In this document: positions 24,967-34,680 of the stretch, piece by piece
Numbering within the stretch: the stretch's first letter is position 1
Layout of the letters: every line of letters starts with the position of its first letter
Source of the DNA: Dyadobacter fermentans DSM 18053
GTDB taxonomy: Bacteria; Bacteroidota; Bacteroidia; Cytophagales; Spirosomataceae
Direction of reading: 5' to 3'
DNA: 64,000 bases
Assembly: GCF_000023125.1 (NCBI RefSeq)
Contig: NC_013037.1
Span: forward strand, 1,674,001 to 1,738,000
Program-made: the position numbers and the translations under genes
Notes under the pieces: generated by a model
Databases searched by the model: none
Told to the model about the DNA's origin: nothing
The model's input: the letters and a program-made list of their open reading frames with translations, nothing else

Positions 24967-27900
24967 ATGAGAAAATCAATACTGATACTGGCCATTCTTC
25001 ATCTGCTTTTTGTGGGATGCGCGCGGAAAAAAGGAACCGTACAAACCCCGACGGCCCCGGCGGAAACCGGCAGCGGTCGGCGGATCGAACTGCTTTTCCT
25101 CGGGCACGACAGCCGGCACCATTTTTCGGAGAAATATTTCCCGATGCTCTCGCTGCCGCTGTTTCAGAAGGGCATTAATCTTACCTACACCTCCGACCCG
25201 AATGCATTGAACACCGAAAACCTCGCGCGTTACGACGGTGTGGTGATTTATGCCAACCATAACACCATCACGCCCGCACAGGAAAATGCCTTGAAAACCT
25301 TTGTGGAGGGCGGTAAGGCGCTTATACCGCTCCACTCGGCTTCTTTTTGCTTTCAGAATTCGGATTGGTATATCAAAGCGGTGGGCGGGCAGTTCATTTC
25401 GCATAAATACGGTACGTTCACGGCGCCGGTGGTGAAAGCAGACCACCCGGTGATGAAAGACTGGAAGACGTTCGAAACCTGGGATGAGACATACGTACAT
25501 TCTAAGCTTAACCCGGACATCGTCGTGCTGCAAGAGCGCGTGGAAGGTGACCACCACGAGCCCTGGACCTGGGTGCGCACGCAGGGCAAGGGGCGCGTGT
25601 TTTACACCGCATACGGCCACGACGAGCGCACTTGGAAGCAGTCTGCATTCCAGGAGTTGGTCGCCAACGGCATCATGTGGGCCGTAAGCGACGAGGCGAA
25701 GGAGCGTTTGAAAAAATTCAATTTAACCAAACCCACCTACACCGACGCCAATGTCCCCAACTACGAAAAGCGCGACCCGGCACCGAAATTCCAGCAGCCG
25801 CTGTCTCCCGCCGAGTCGCAGAAACTGACGCAGGTGCCGGTCGATTTCGAGCTGCAACTCTTCGCCTCCGAGCCGGACATTGTGAAGCCCATTGCAATGG
25901 CCTGGGACGAGCGTGGACGGTTGTTCGTAGCCGAAACGCAGGATTACCCCAACGAAGTGCGCGACCAGGACGGCGTGGGCAAGGACCGTATCAAGATCTG
26001 TGAAGACACAGACGGCGATGGCAGAGCCGATAAATTCACCATTTTCGCCGATAATCTCAATATTCCGACCAGTTTGGTATTTGCCAACGGCGGGCTCATC
26101 GTAGCGCAGGCACCGCATTTCATATTCCTGAAAGACACCAACGGCGACGACAAGGCCGATATCCGCGAGAACATTATCTCAGGCTGGGGCAAAAGCGACA
26201 CGCACGCCGGGCCATCGAATTTGAAATATGGATTGGATAACAAAATATGGGGCGTGCTGGGATACGCCGGGTTTCGCGGCACGAACGCTGGTAAGCAGCT
26301 GAATTTCAGTCAGGGTATTTATCGCTTCGACCACGACGGAAAAAACCTGGAATACATTGGCCGCACGTCCAACAACACCTGGGGCCTGGGCTTTTCGGAG
26401 GAGTTTGAAGTGTTTATTTCAACAGCGAACGGCAATTACAGCGGGCATTTCGCCATGCCGCTTGAATATGCAAAACGCTCGGTAGCAGACGGTTCGGGTA
26501 ATACGGTTTACAAACTGGACTCGCATTATGAAATGAATTACCTCACGCCTGCATTGCGCCAGGTGGACTTTCATGGCGGGTTTACAGCCGCGGCGGGCCA
26601 TAATTTGTACACAGCCCGTAACTTCCCGAAATCGTATTGGAATGCGACGGCGTTCGTCTGCGAGCCCACCGGGCGACTGCTTTACCGGGCATTGCTGAAA
26701 CCGAAAGGCGCCGGTTACAAAGAAAAAAACGGGTTCAACCTGCTGGCAAGCGCCGACGAATGGTTCTCGCCGGTACACGCGGAAGTGGGCCCGGACGGTG
26801 CCGTGTGGGTGGCGGACTGGTACAGTTTCATCATCCAGCACAACCCTACCCCGCGCGGATTCGAGAATGGCAAGGGCAATGCATACATTAACCCGCTGCG
26901 CGACAATCAGCACGGACGTATATACAGGGTCGTTTGGAAAAACGCAAAACAAACACCTTATCCCAAACTCGACAAAAATGATGCGGCCAGTCTGGTCGCA
27001 GGCTTGAAAAACGACAACATGTTCTGGCGTACGACGGCGCAGCGGCTGATCGTCGAGGGAAAGCATACCTCGGTGGTACCGGAGTTGATTAAGATGGTCA
27101 ACGACCAGTCGGTAGATGAAATCGGATTGAACAGCCCCGCCGTGCATGCATTATGGACGCTCGACGGCCTTGGCGCATTCACCGGCCCGAATGAGGAGGC
27201 CTATCACACCCTCGTGCGCGCCATGCGCCACCCGGCGGCGGGCGTGCGAAAAACAGCGGTAAAATTACTCCCACGCAACGACAAGGCCCTTTCTGCATTG
27301 AAATGGACCAACTCGCTCAACGACCCCGACCTGAAAGTGAGGCTCGCCACCGTGCACGCCCTCACCGATCTGCCCGCCTCCGATGAAATAGGCCGCATGC
27401 TTTACCTCGCCGGCCAGGATTCGCAGAATGCCGCCGACGAATACCTTGCCCAGGCCATTTTTTCAGGGGTTATCAGGCACGAAAGCGGTTTCAAAGCCGC
27501 AGCGGCGAAGCTGAAAGATTCGACATTGACGGCCCGGATCGAACGCGGGCTGGTGGAAGAGACTTATATGCTCAATCTTTGGGCGCCGCCTATTTACCCA
27601 CCGGTGATTTCACATAAAGAATTGAGGATCAAAGCGATTATTACCAAGGCACAGGAAGATCTATCCGGTGTGGTGGTGTCGCAGGGCAACCGGCAGAATG
27701 GGTACAGCCTGTACATGCAGGATGGAAAGCTGCATTGGCTGGTGCGGCAGAATGGTCAATCCTACCAGGTCACCTCCACGCGAAAGCTGCCCGACGAGCG
27801 TTTTACGGCTTACGCCACCCTTTTGGAAGGCGGTAAAATGACGCTGGCCATTGAGGACGAAACGCCGGTAACAGCCAACGCGGCAGGCCTTTTCCATCAG

Positions 27901-28482
27901 CCATTCACACCGGACGACATCCGCCTGGGCCGCGACCTCCGCGAGGGCAACCAGGTAGGCGAATATGCAGATAATGCCCGCCTGCGCGGCTGGCTCGACA
28001 TCAAAAGCACCTTACAGCTGAACCAGGTCGTTCATAATCAAGAAGATAAGAAACTATCCCGCACCCATACCGAAGCACCGGTTGAAATACTGAAAGGAAA
28101 AGGCACGCCGGTAACTGTGAAGCTGAAAGTGATCGAGCATGAAATGAAGTTTGACCAGAAAACTTTCACGGTAAAGCCTGGCCAGAAAGTGACGATCCAG
28201 TTCACAAACCCGGATTTTATGCAACATAACCTGCTCATTATTAAATCCGGAACATTGGAAAAAGTAGGCAATGCGGCCGACCTGCTGGCGCGGGAGGCGA
28301 ACGCGATCGCGCTCAACTACGTACCCAAAATGCCCGAAGTACTGCACGCAACGGAACTGGTGAGCCCCGAGGGCAATGCCACGTTGGTATTCATCGCGCC
28401 CGACAAGCCCGGCGATTACCCGTTCCTGTGCACCGTACCGGGCCATTGGCGGATCATGAATGGTATTATGAAAGTGCAATAA
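24967..28482 (+). CDS. ThuA / membrane-bound dehydrogenase-like / cupredoxin fusion lipoprotein
   Basis: 1171 residues from the ATG at 24967, chosen because MRKSILILAILHLLFVGC is a clear lipoprotein signal (Cys18). Domains in order: ThuA-like (about 38-240; RRIELLFLGHDSRHH, PLHSASFCFQN); a PQQ-dehydrogenase-like propeller of the membrane-bound dehydrogenase type (about 285-660; WDERGRLFVAETQDYPNEV, DTDGDGRADKF); HEAT-like repeats (about 680-870); a concanavalin-like segment (about 880-1030); and a C-terminal cupredoxin (about 1058-1171). The cupredoxin shows type-1 copper ligands MQHN, FLCTVPGHW and a late Met. Relatives often end in a CxxCH cytochrome c, which is absent. It probably oxidises a sugar in the periplasm. 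It starts 38 bp before the susC gene. Confidence 0.85.
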   Translation: MRKSILILAILHLLFVGCARKKGTVQTPTAPAETGSGRRIELLFLGHDSRHHFSEKYFPMLSLPLFQKGINLTYTSDPNALNTENLARYDGVVIYANHNTITPAQENALKTFVEGGKALIPLHSASFCFQNSDWYIKAVGGQFISHKYGTFTAPVVKADHPVMKDWKTFETWDETYVHSKLNPDIVVLQERVEGDHHEPWTWVRTQGKGRVFYTAYGHDERTWKQSAFQELVANGIMWAVSDEAKERLKKFNLTKPTYTDANVPNYEKRDPAPKFQQPLSPAESQKLTQVPVDFELQLFASEPDIVKPIAMAWDERGRLFVAETQDYPNEVRDQDGVGKDRIKICEDTDGDGRADKFTIFADNLNIPTSLVFANGGLIVAQAPHFIFLKDTNGDDKADIRENIISGWGKSDTHAGPSNLKYGLDNKIWGVLGYAGFRGTNAGKQLNFSQGIYRFDHDGKNLEYIGRTSNNTWGLGFSEEFEVFISTANGNYSGHFAMPLEYAKRSVADGSGNTVYKLDSHYEMNYLTPALRQVDFHGGFTAAAGHNLYTARNFPKSYWNATAFVCEPTGRLLYRALLKPKGAGYKEKNGFNLLASADEWFSPVHAEVGPDGAVWVADWYSFIIQHNPTPRGFENGKGNAYINPLRDNQHGRIYRVVWKNAKQTPYPKLDKNDAASLVAGLKNDNMFWRTTAQRLIVEGKHTSVVPELIKMVNDQSVDEIGLNSPAVHALWTLDGLGAFTGPNEEAYHTLVRAMRHPAAGVRKTAVKLLPRNDKALSALKWTNSLNDPDLKVRLATVHALTDLPASDEIGRMLYLAGQDSQNAADEYLAQAIFSGVIRHESGFKAAAAKLKDSTLTARIERGLVEETYMLNLWAPPIYPPVISHKELRIKAIITKAQEDLSGVVVSQGNRQNGYSLYMQDGKLHWLVRQNGQSYQVTSTRKLPDERFTAYATLLEGGKMTLAIEDETPVTANAAGLFHQPFTPDDIRLGRDLREGNQVGEYADNARLRGWLDIKSTLQLNQVVHNQEDKKLSRTHTEAPVEILKGKGTPVTVKLKVIEHEMKFDQKTFTVKPGQKVTIQFTNPDFMQHNLLIIKSGTLEKVGNAADLLAREANAIALNYVPKMPEVLHATELVSPEGNATLVFIAPDKPGDYPFLCTVPGHWRIMNGIMKVQ

Positions 28483-28520
28483 TCACCCTCAAATAAGTTT
28501 CACCATCTAACTCCAATTGT

Positions 28521-31520
28521 ATGAAAAGACCATTATCCCGCCTGATCCGAGAACTGCACCGCATTTGCCTGCTCGTAGCGGCGGTGGCCTGTTTCCTGAC
28601 CGAAAATGCCCTGGCGCTCGCCGCCGACCGACAGATCTCCGGCAAAGTGGTGTCCGCCGAGGACAAAAACCCGCTGCCCGGCGTGACCATCATCGTGAAG
28701 GGAAAGAATACCGTTGGTACAGCCACTGATACCGATGGAAAATTTAAACTGGAAGTGCCCGAAGGAGCGACGCTTATCCTCAGCTACATCGGCTACATCA
28801 GCCAGGAAGTGCCCGTGGGCAACCAGAGCGAAGTGAATGTAGAGCTGGCGCCCGATCAGAAACAGTTGCAGGAAGTGGTCGTGATTGGATATGGTACCCA
28901 GAAAAAAGGCGACATTACCAGTTCTGTGGCGAGCATCAAGCGCGAAGATTTCGTTCAGGGAACGGTACGCGATGCGGCCCAGCTCGTGCAGGGCAAAGTG
29001 GCCGGCTTGCGCATTACCACGCCCAGCGGCTCCCCCACTTCCAACACGCAGATTAATTTGCGGGGGATTAATTCCATTGAGGGAACGGCAAACCCGCTCA
29101 TCCTGATCGATGGCATCCCCGGCGGCCTGAACACCGTCGCGCCGGAAGACATCGAGTCCGTAGATGTGTTGAAGGACGGTTCAGCGGCGGCCATTTATGG
29201 TACCCGGGCAACGGGCGGCGTGATTTTGATCACCACCCGCAAGAACCGCGGCACTTCGCGATCTACCATCGAGTATTCCAATTATGTCAATATCCAATCC
29301 ATCGCGCGTCGCCCCGAGCTGCTTACCGGTGACGATTACCGGCAGAAAATCAAGGAAGGAATCGACTACACCGACTATGGCGGCAATACCGACTGGCTTT
29401 CCGAGATCATGCAAAAGCCCGTGAGCCACAACCATAACCTGACGTTTTTCGGCGGGAACAGTACCACCAACTTCACTGGCTCGGTGAATTACCGCAACTG
29501 GGAAGGGATCTTTCTGAGGTCCGGGCAAAACCGCTTCACCGGCCGCGCGGATTTGAACCATTCGATGTTTAACAACAAACTGAAAACCAATTTGCAGCTC
29601 ATCAACCGCATTACCCGTTCCAACGGTGCGGTGAGCCCGGCTAACGACGACGCGGCTTATGGCTACGCCTACCGCCAGGCGATCATCCGCAACCCTACTG
29701 ATAAAGTAATCGGCGACAATGGTAAATGGCAGGAGCGCGACGGCTATTTCTACGAAAACCCGGTTTCGTTGCTCAACGAGTCGAACTTCAACAGCTCATT
29801 CAAAGAAATGCGGATGGCCGGTAGCCTCGATTACGCGCCGATCGACGACCTGAACTTCAAATTACTGGTTTCCAATGTACAAAACAGCAACCTCGAAGGT
29901 GGCTCCACGACATTCAACCACACCAGCACGCGCCTGGGTAACCAGAACGGCACAGCGTTCCGCAACACCTATGCCAACAATGAAAACCTGCTGGAATTGA
30001 CCGGAAATTATTCCAAAACGATCGGTAAACACCGCTTTTCGGTACTCGGCGGGTATAGCTGGCAGGACGCTACCTATGAGGCATTTGCAGCCAGCAACTG
30101 GGATTTCCCGACCGATGCCTACGATTGGAACAACCTCGGCGCGGGTGGCGCATTGCAAAAAGGACAGGCAGCGATGAGCAGCACCAAAAACAAATGGCAG
30201 CTGGCCGGCTTCTTCGGAAGGGTTACTTACAGCCTGAGCGACAAGTACTTATTCATGGCAAGCGTGCGCCGCGAGGGTTCTTCCCGATTCGGGGTCAATA
30301 ACCAATGGGGTACATTCCCGGCGGCGTCCATCGGCTGGCGCATCAGCAAGGAAAACTTCATGGGCGGCCTGGGCGCGGCCTCGGACATCAAACTCCGCGC
30401 GGGGATAGGCGTAACGGGCACGATCGCGAATAACCCGTATATGTCGCAGATCAGCTACAATTTCGACCGGGCGCAGGGTGCATTCATCGGCGGTAAATGG
30501 GTACCGGGCTTTGTGCCGGCACGTAACTTCAACCCCGATCTCCGCTGGGAGAAGAAAGAGGAATACAATGCGGGTGTAGATTTTGGTTTCCTGAAAAACC
30601 GCATCAACGGGTCGATCGACTTTTACAGCCGGAAGGTGAAAGACCTTCTCTATAATTTCCCTGTGCCGGTTCCCCCCTATCTAACGGGCAGCATGTTTAT
30701 CAATGCCGGGGTAATGGAGAACAAAGGCCTGGAAGTATTGCTGAACATCGTGCCGATCCAGACCGGCGATTTCCAGTGGAACACCGGTTTGACCTACTCT
30801 ACCAACCGCAACAAGCTCGTGAGCCTCTCGAACGAACAATTCCAGGCCGCAAACGACTTCTTCGACGCGGGATATACGGGTGAGCCGATCCAGGTGAGCA
30901 CGCACCGCGTGAAAGTGGGCGAGCCGATCGGCCGGTTCTTCGTATGGAAGAGCGTGGGCGTGGACGACAAGGGCGCGTGGCTCGTCGAAAACAAGGAGGG
31001 CGAGGTGATCCCCATCGCCGATGCTACGCCGGAAGACCGCCAGTATTATGGTAATGGTATTCCAAAACACATTCTGGGCTGGAACAACAACATCCGCTAC
31101 AAGCAGTTTGACCTCGCTGTGAACATGCGCGGCGCATTCGGATTTGACATTCTCAACTTCCAGAATATGTTTTACGGCAACCCGCGCAACAAGGCCTACA
31201 ATATGCTCAAAACGGCCTACGACCCGATCGACGGCAAAGTGCTGACCAGCGACCTCGTGTACGTGTCGCATTATATCGAAAAGGGAGATTACTGGAAGGT
31301 CGACAATGTGACGCTCGGCTACACGCTGCCTGCCAATACGATCAAAGGCCTTAAAAATGCACGCATTTTCGTGTCGGGCCTTAACCTGGCGACCATTACC
31401 GGCTACACCGGCATCGACCCGGAGGGCGTCAGCTTCACCGGCTTCTCGCCCGGCAGTGACTACCGCGACAAGTACCCTACCACCCGGACATTCACCGCCG
31501 GCCTGAGCGTAACATTCTGA
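28521..31520 (+). CDS. SusC/RagA-family TonB-dependent transporter (no STN domain)
   Basis: 999 residues: signal peptide (about 1-35), CarboxypepD-like domain (about 38-112), SusC signature EVVVIGYGTQKKG (118-130), plug with DIESVDVLKDGSAAAIYGTRATGG, and a barrel ending in TFTAGLSVTF. Unlike the other two SusC proteins here it lacks the STN domain, and no FecR/sigma genes accompany it, so it is probably controlled otherwise. It lies between the ThuA/dehydrogenase/cupredoxin lipoprotein gene (38 bp upstream) and susD (about 20 bp downstream), forming a three-gene operon. The substrate is unknown; neighbours suggest an oxidised sugar derivative or peptides. Confidence 0.95.
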   Translation: MKRPLSRLIRELHRICLLVAAVACFLTENALALAADRQISGKVVSAEDKNPLPGVTIIVKGKNTVGTATDTDGKFKLEVPEGATLILSYIGYISQEVPVGNQSEVNVELAPDQKQLQEVVVIGYGTQKKGDITSSVASIKREDFVQGTVRDAAQLVQGKVAGLRITTPSGSPTSNTQINLRGINSIEGTANPLILIDGIPGGLNTVAPEDIESVDVLKDGSAAAIYGTRATGGVILITTRKNRGTSRSTIEYSNYVNIQSIARRPELLTGDDYRQKIKEGIDYTDYGGNTDWLSEIMQKPVSHNHNLTFFGGNSTTNFTGSVNYRNWEGIFLRSGQNRFTGRADLNHSMFNNKLKTNLQLINRITRSNGAVSPANDDAAYGYAYRQAIIRNPTDKVIGDNGKWQERDGYFYENPVSLLNESNFNSSFKEMRMAGSLDYAPIDDLNFKLLVSNVQNSNLEGGSTTFNHTSTRLGNQNGTAFRNTYANNENLLELTGNYSKTIGKHRFSVLGGYSWQDATYEAFAASNWDFPTDAYDWNNLGAGGALQKGQAAMSSTKNKWQLAGFFGRVTYSLSDKYLFMASVRREGSSRFGVNNQWGTFPAASIGWRISKENFMGGLGAASDIKLRAGIGVTGTIANNPYMSQISYNFDRAQGAFIGGKWVPGFVPARNFNPDLRWEKKEEYNAGVDFGFLKNRINGSIDFYSRKVKDLLYNFPVPVPPYLTGSMFINAGVMENKGLEVLLNIVPIQTGDFQWNTGLTYSTNRNKLVSLSNEQFQAANDFFDAGYTGEPIQVSTHRVKVGEPIGRFFVWKSVGVDDKGAWLVENKEGEVIPIADATPEDRQYYGNGIPKHILGWNNNIRYKQFDLAVNMRGAFGFDILNFQNMFYGNPRNKAYNMLKTAYDPIDGKVLTSDLVYVSHYIEKGDYWKVDNVTLGYTLPANTIKGLKNARIFVSGLNLATITGYTGIDPEGVSFTGFSPGSDYRDKYPTTRTFTAGLSVTF

Positions 31521-31539
31521 TCCTCAAATCTTGCAAACA

Positions 31540-33123
31540 ATGAAAAACAGAAATATAAGATACGCGGTCCTCGCTGCATTGCTCGCCGGAGCGCCGCTCT
31601 ACTCCTGCACCGACCTGAACGAGGAAGTATATTCCGAGGTGCTCGGCAGCAGTTACCAGCCTACCGAGAAGGACCTTCCGGCGATTGTTGCGCCGGTGTA
31701 CTCCTCATTGCGCTCGCTGATGCTCGGCTGGCAAGGCTACTTCGATTTGCAGGAAGAAGCCGCCGACGCGATCATCACGCCGGTCCGCCCGAATGGATGG
31801 GACGATGGCGGCACGTACCGCCGGATGCACCAGCACACGTGGACGTCGCTGCAATGGCAACCCGAAAACGCGTGGCGCCAGGCATTTGCCAGCATTACCA
31901 CGGTAAACCGGGTGCTTTCCCAGATTGAAGACGGCGATTTGCCCATTACCAACGGCAAGGACGCCACCATCGCCGAGCTCCGCGCCGTGCGTGCATTTGC
32001 CTATTACCTTTTGCTGGATAACCACGGTAATGTGCCCATCGTGACCAATTTCAAGGACGTAACGCTTCCCGAGCAAAGCACCCGTAAGGAGGTTTATGAA
32101 TTTGTGATTAAAGAACTGACGGAAGCGCTGCCCAACCTGAGCGAAAATGCGCAAACGACCTATGGCCAAATGAACAAATGGGGTGCGAAAACGCTCCTGG
32201 CTAAAATTTACCTGAATGCGCAGGTCTACACCGGCACCGCACAATGGGCGAAGGCGATCCAGGAGGCCGACGACGTGATCAAAAGTGGAAAATATACGCT
32301 GGATGCCAATTATTCGGATGTATTTACCTGGACTAACTTCAACTCGAAGGAAATCATCTTCGCAATTCCCTACGACGAAATCTACGGAACCGGCAACCAG
32401 ATCCACATGAAAACGCTCGACCCGCTGAGCCGCTCCGTGTACCCGATGAACGCCGGCCCGTGGGGCGGAAACTGTGCCGTGCCGCAGTTTATCGACACTT
32501 ACGACGCGGCCGACAGTCGCCTGGCCGACACCTGGATCATGGGCCCGCAGAAAAGTGCTGCCACCGGCGCCGTGGTGATCACCTACAACAAGGCCGTGCC
32601 AGGAATGGACAAAACCACGGTTCAGGACGGTTACCGCATTGGCAAATACAAAATCAAACCCAATGCCACCGGCAGCCTCGACAACGACTTCCCGTTCCTG
32701 CGCTATGCGGATGTGCTGATGATCAAGGCCGAGGCGTTACTGCGCACGGGCAAGGCGGCCGAAGCGGCGGAGATCGTTACCCAGGTACGCCAGCGCGCAT
32801 TTAAAGGCACACCGGCGAAAGCGACCGTTACCGCGGCCGATCTGGCCAAGGGAAGCCGCTATAACTATGGCTACCAGGCCACCGACGGCACCATTACCGA
32901 GCGCCAGGGAGGCGACGACATCCAGTTCGGCCGCTTTCTCGACGAGCTGGGCTGGGAGTTCGCCGCGGAGGCCCACCGCCGCCAGGACCTGATCCGTTTC
33001 GGGGTGTACGAAACCAAGAAATGGTTCAACCACCGTCCGGCGTCGGCCCAGCGCGCGCTCTTCCCGATCCCGCAGAACGAGCTCGACAAGAACCCGAAAC
33101 TCAAACAGAACCCGGGTTACTGA
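31540..33123 (+). CDS. SusD/RagB-family surface lipoprotein
   Basis: 527 residues from the ATG at 31540; a TTG nine bases earlier is less likely. The lipoprotein signal ends in LYSC. The family core includes ELRAVRAFAYYLLLDNHGNV, the mid-protein NKWGAKTLLAKIYLNAQVYTG and the C-terminal FLDELGWEFAAEAHRRQDLI, with the usual ending FPIPQNELDKNPKLKQNPGY. It is the ligand-binding lid of the SusC transporter encoded directly upstream. A strong terminator follows at 33153. Confidence 0.95.
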   Translation: MKNRNIRYAVLAALLAGAPLYSCTDLNEEVYSEVLGSSYQPTEKDLPAIVAPVYSSLRSLMLGWQGYFDLQEEAADAIITPVRPNGWDDGGTYRRMHQHTWTSLQWQPENAWRQAFASITTVNRVLSQIEDGDLPITNGKDATIAELRAVRAFAYYLLLDNHGNVPIVTNFKDVTLPEQSTRKEVYEFVIKELTEALPNLSENAQTTYGQMNKWGAKTLLAKIYLNAQVYTGTAQWAKAIQEADDVIKSGKYTLDANYSDVFTWTNFNSKEIIFAIPYDEIYGTGNQIHMKTLDPLSRSVYPMNAGPWGGNCAVPQFIDTYDAADSRLADTWIMGPQKSAATGAVVITYNKAVPGMDKTTVQDGYRIGKYKIKPNATGSLDNDFPFLRYADVLMIKAEALLRTGKAAEAAEIVTQVRQRAFKGTPAKATVTAADLAKGSRYNYGYQATDGTITERQGGDDIQFGRFLDELGWEFAAEAHRRQDLIRFGVYETKKWFNHRPASAQRALFPIPQNELDKNPKLKQNPGY

Positions 33124-33152
33124 TACATTTAATTTGGGTTAGGTAGTTCCTA

Positions 33153-33203
33153 TTTGCTCACCGGACGAACTATATTTGTTTCGGTGGGCAAATTTTTGTT
33201 TTT
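33153..33203 (+). terminator. Intrinsic terminator of the susCD operon
   Basis: TTTGCTCACCG (33153-33163) pairs with CGGTGGGCAAA (33182-33192) over 11 bp with one G-T wobble, followed by TTTTTGTTTTT. It begins 29 bp after the susD stop. The upstream part of the next long open frame (33154-33225) lies in this hairpin, which argues for the later peptidase start. Confidence 0.85.
33171..33178 (+). promoter_or_regulatory. Candidate -7 element of the M24 peptidase gene
   Basis: TATATTTG, a perfect TAnnTTTG, sits in the loop of the upstream terminator, 47 bp before the ATG at 33226. No well-spaced -33 box, so tentative. Confidence 0.35.
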
Positions 33204-33225
33204 ATTCCAAAACCGATTTTATCTC

Positions 33226-34611
33226 ATGTTTTCTAAATCAACATACTTAAACCGCAGACAGACACTTCAATCCGGACTCGGCAGCGGACTGCTGCTTTTC
33301 CTCGGCAATGAAGAAAGCGGCATGAACTACCGGGACAATGTATATCCGTTCCGCCAGGACAGCACATTTCTTTACTACTTCGGCATCGACCACGCGTCGC
33401 TCACCGCAGTGATCGACATCGACAATAACCGCGAAATCATCTTCGGCGACGAGCTCACCATCGACGACATCGTGTGGACCGGCCCCAAGGAACCGATCAC
33501 CGAAAAAGCCGCCAAAGTGGGTGTTACCGAAGTAAAACCGACCTCGGCCATCGGCAGCTTTTTGAAGGACGCGGTATCGCGCGGCCAGACCATCCATTTC
33601 CTCCCGCCCTACCGCGGCGAGCATTACCTGAAATTGCAGGAGTGGCTGCATATCAATCCTGCCGAAGCCGCTCAAAAGGCTTCCGTGGCGTTCATAAAGG
33701 CGGTAGTATCCATGCGCTCGTACAAAACGGACGAAGAAGTGGCTGAAATCGAGAAGGCAGTGAATACCTCCGTGGACATGCACCTCGCATTCATGCGCAG
33801 GACACGCGCAGGCATGACCGAAAAGGAGATCGCCGGCAACCTGCAAAGCATCGCCATCGCGCAGGGCGGCGACATTTCCTACCCCATCATCCTCACTGTG
33901 AATGGCGAAATCCTGCACACGCACGCCCGCGACCTCGCCATCCGCGAAGGGCAAATGGCCCTCTGCGACGCCGGTGCGGAAACCGCCATGCATTACTGCG
34001 GCGACCTGACGCGCACCATTCCCGTGGGCAAATCGTTTAGCGGCATTCAGAAAGAAATGTACGAAATCGTGCTCCAAGCGCAGGAAGCAGCCATTGCAGC
34101 CTGCAAGCCGGGGGTTTTGTTTAAAGACATCCACAAACTGGCCTCGACAAAGCTCGTGGAAGGCATGAAACAAGTGGGCGTCGTAAAAGGCGACGTAGCT
34201 GAAGCCATCGAACACGACGTGCACACCCTCTTCTTCCAATGCGGCCTCGGCCACATGATGGGCCTCGACGTACATGACATGGAAAACCTGGGCGAACAAT
34301 ACGTCGGCTACACCGACGACCTGCAAAAAGGCACCGCTTTCGGATGGAAATCCCTCCGCCTGGGCCGCGCCCTCGAACCCGGTTTCGTCGTCACCGTAGA
34401 GCCCGGCCTCTACCTCATCCCCACCCTCATCGACCGCTGGAAAGCCGAAAACAAACTCTCGCAGTTCATCGACTATAACAAACTCGAACATTTTCGGAAT
34501 TTCACCGGCATTCGTATTGAAGATAACCTTTTGATAACCGAAACCGGCAACCGGGTACTCGGGAAGGAACTGGTGAAAAGTGTAGCGGATGTGGAGGGGT
34601 TGAGGGAGTAA
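33226..34611 (+). CDS. M24-family Xaa-Pro aminopeptidase (aminopeptidase P type)
   Basis: 461 residues from the ATG at 33226. The N-terminal creatinase-like domain includes GNEESGMNYRDNVYPFRQD and FLYYFGIDH. The pita-bread catalytic domain shows the five metal ligands: Asp in LCDAGAET, Asp in YCGDLTRTIPVG, His in CGLGHMMGLDVHD, Glu in VTVEPGLYLIP and Glu in IRIEDNLLIT. It removes an N-terminal residue before proline and has no signal peptide, so it is cytoplasmic. It could finish digestion of dipeptides from the S9 peptidase encoded upstream. It has its own likely promoter behind a terminator. Confidence 0.93.
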   Translation: MFSKSTYLNRRQTLQSGLGSGLLLFLGNEESGMNYRDNVYPFRQDSTFLYYFGIDHASLTAVIDIDNNREIIFGDELTIDDIVWTGPKEPITEKAAKVGVTEVKPTSAIGSFLKDAVSRGQTIHFLPPYRGEHYLKLQEWLHINPAEAAQKASVAFIKAVVSMRSYKTDEEVAEIEKAVNTSVDMHLAFMRRTRAGMTEKEIAGNLQSIAIAQGGDISYPIILTVNGEILHTHARDLAIREGQMALCDAGAETAMHYCGDLTRTIPVGKSFSGIQKEMYEIVLQAQEAAIAACKPGVLFKDIHKLASTKLVEGMKQVGVVKGDVAEAIEHDVHTLFFQCGLGHMMGLDVHDMENLGEQYVGYTDDLQKGTAFGWKSLRLGRALEPGFVVTVEPGLYLIPTLIDRWKAENKLSQFIDYNKLEHFRNFTGIRIEDNLLITETGNRVLGKELVKSVADVEGLRE

Positions 34612-34622
34612 TATAGTAAAGC

Positions 34623-34670
34623 GTGTGTGTTAACTTAGTTCGTTTTTATACATTTTAGCACACACTCTTT
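34623..34670 (+). terminator. Possible terminator after the M24 peptidase gene
   Basis: GTGTGTGTTAA (34623-34633) can pair with TTAGCACACAC (34655-34665) with one G-T wobble and a 21-nt loop, followed by TCTTTT. Large loop and short T-run make this weak. Confidence 0.4.
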
Positions 34671-34680
34671 TGACTAAGTA

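Noticed and set aside
33154..33225. In-frame N-terminal extension of the M24 peptidase
   Set aside because: It lies in the terminator hairpin and a promoter-like element, and the extra residues do not resemble the family.
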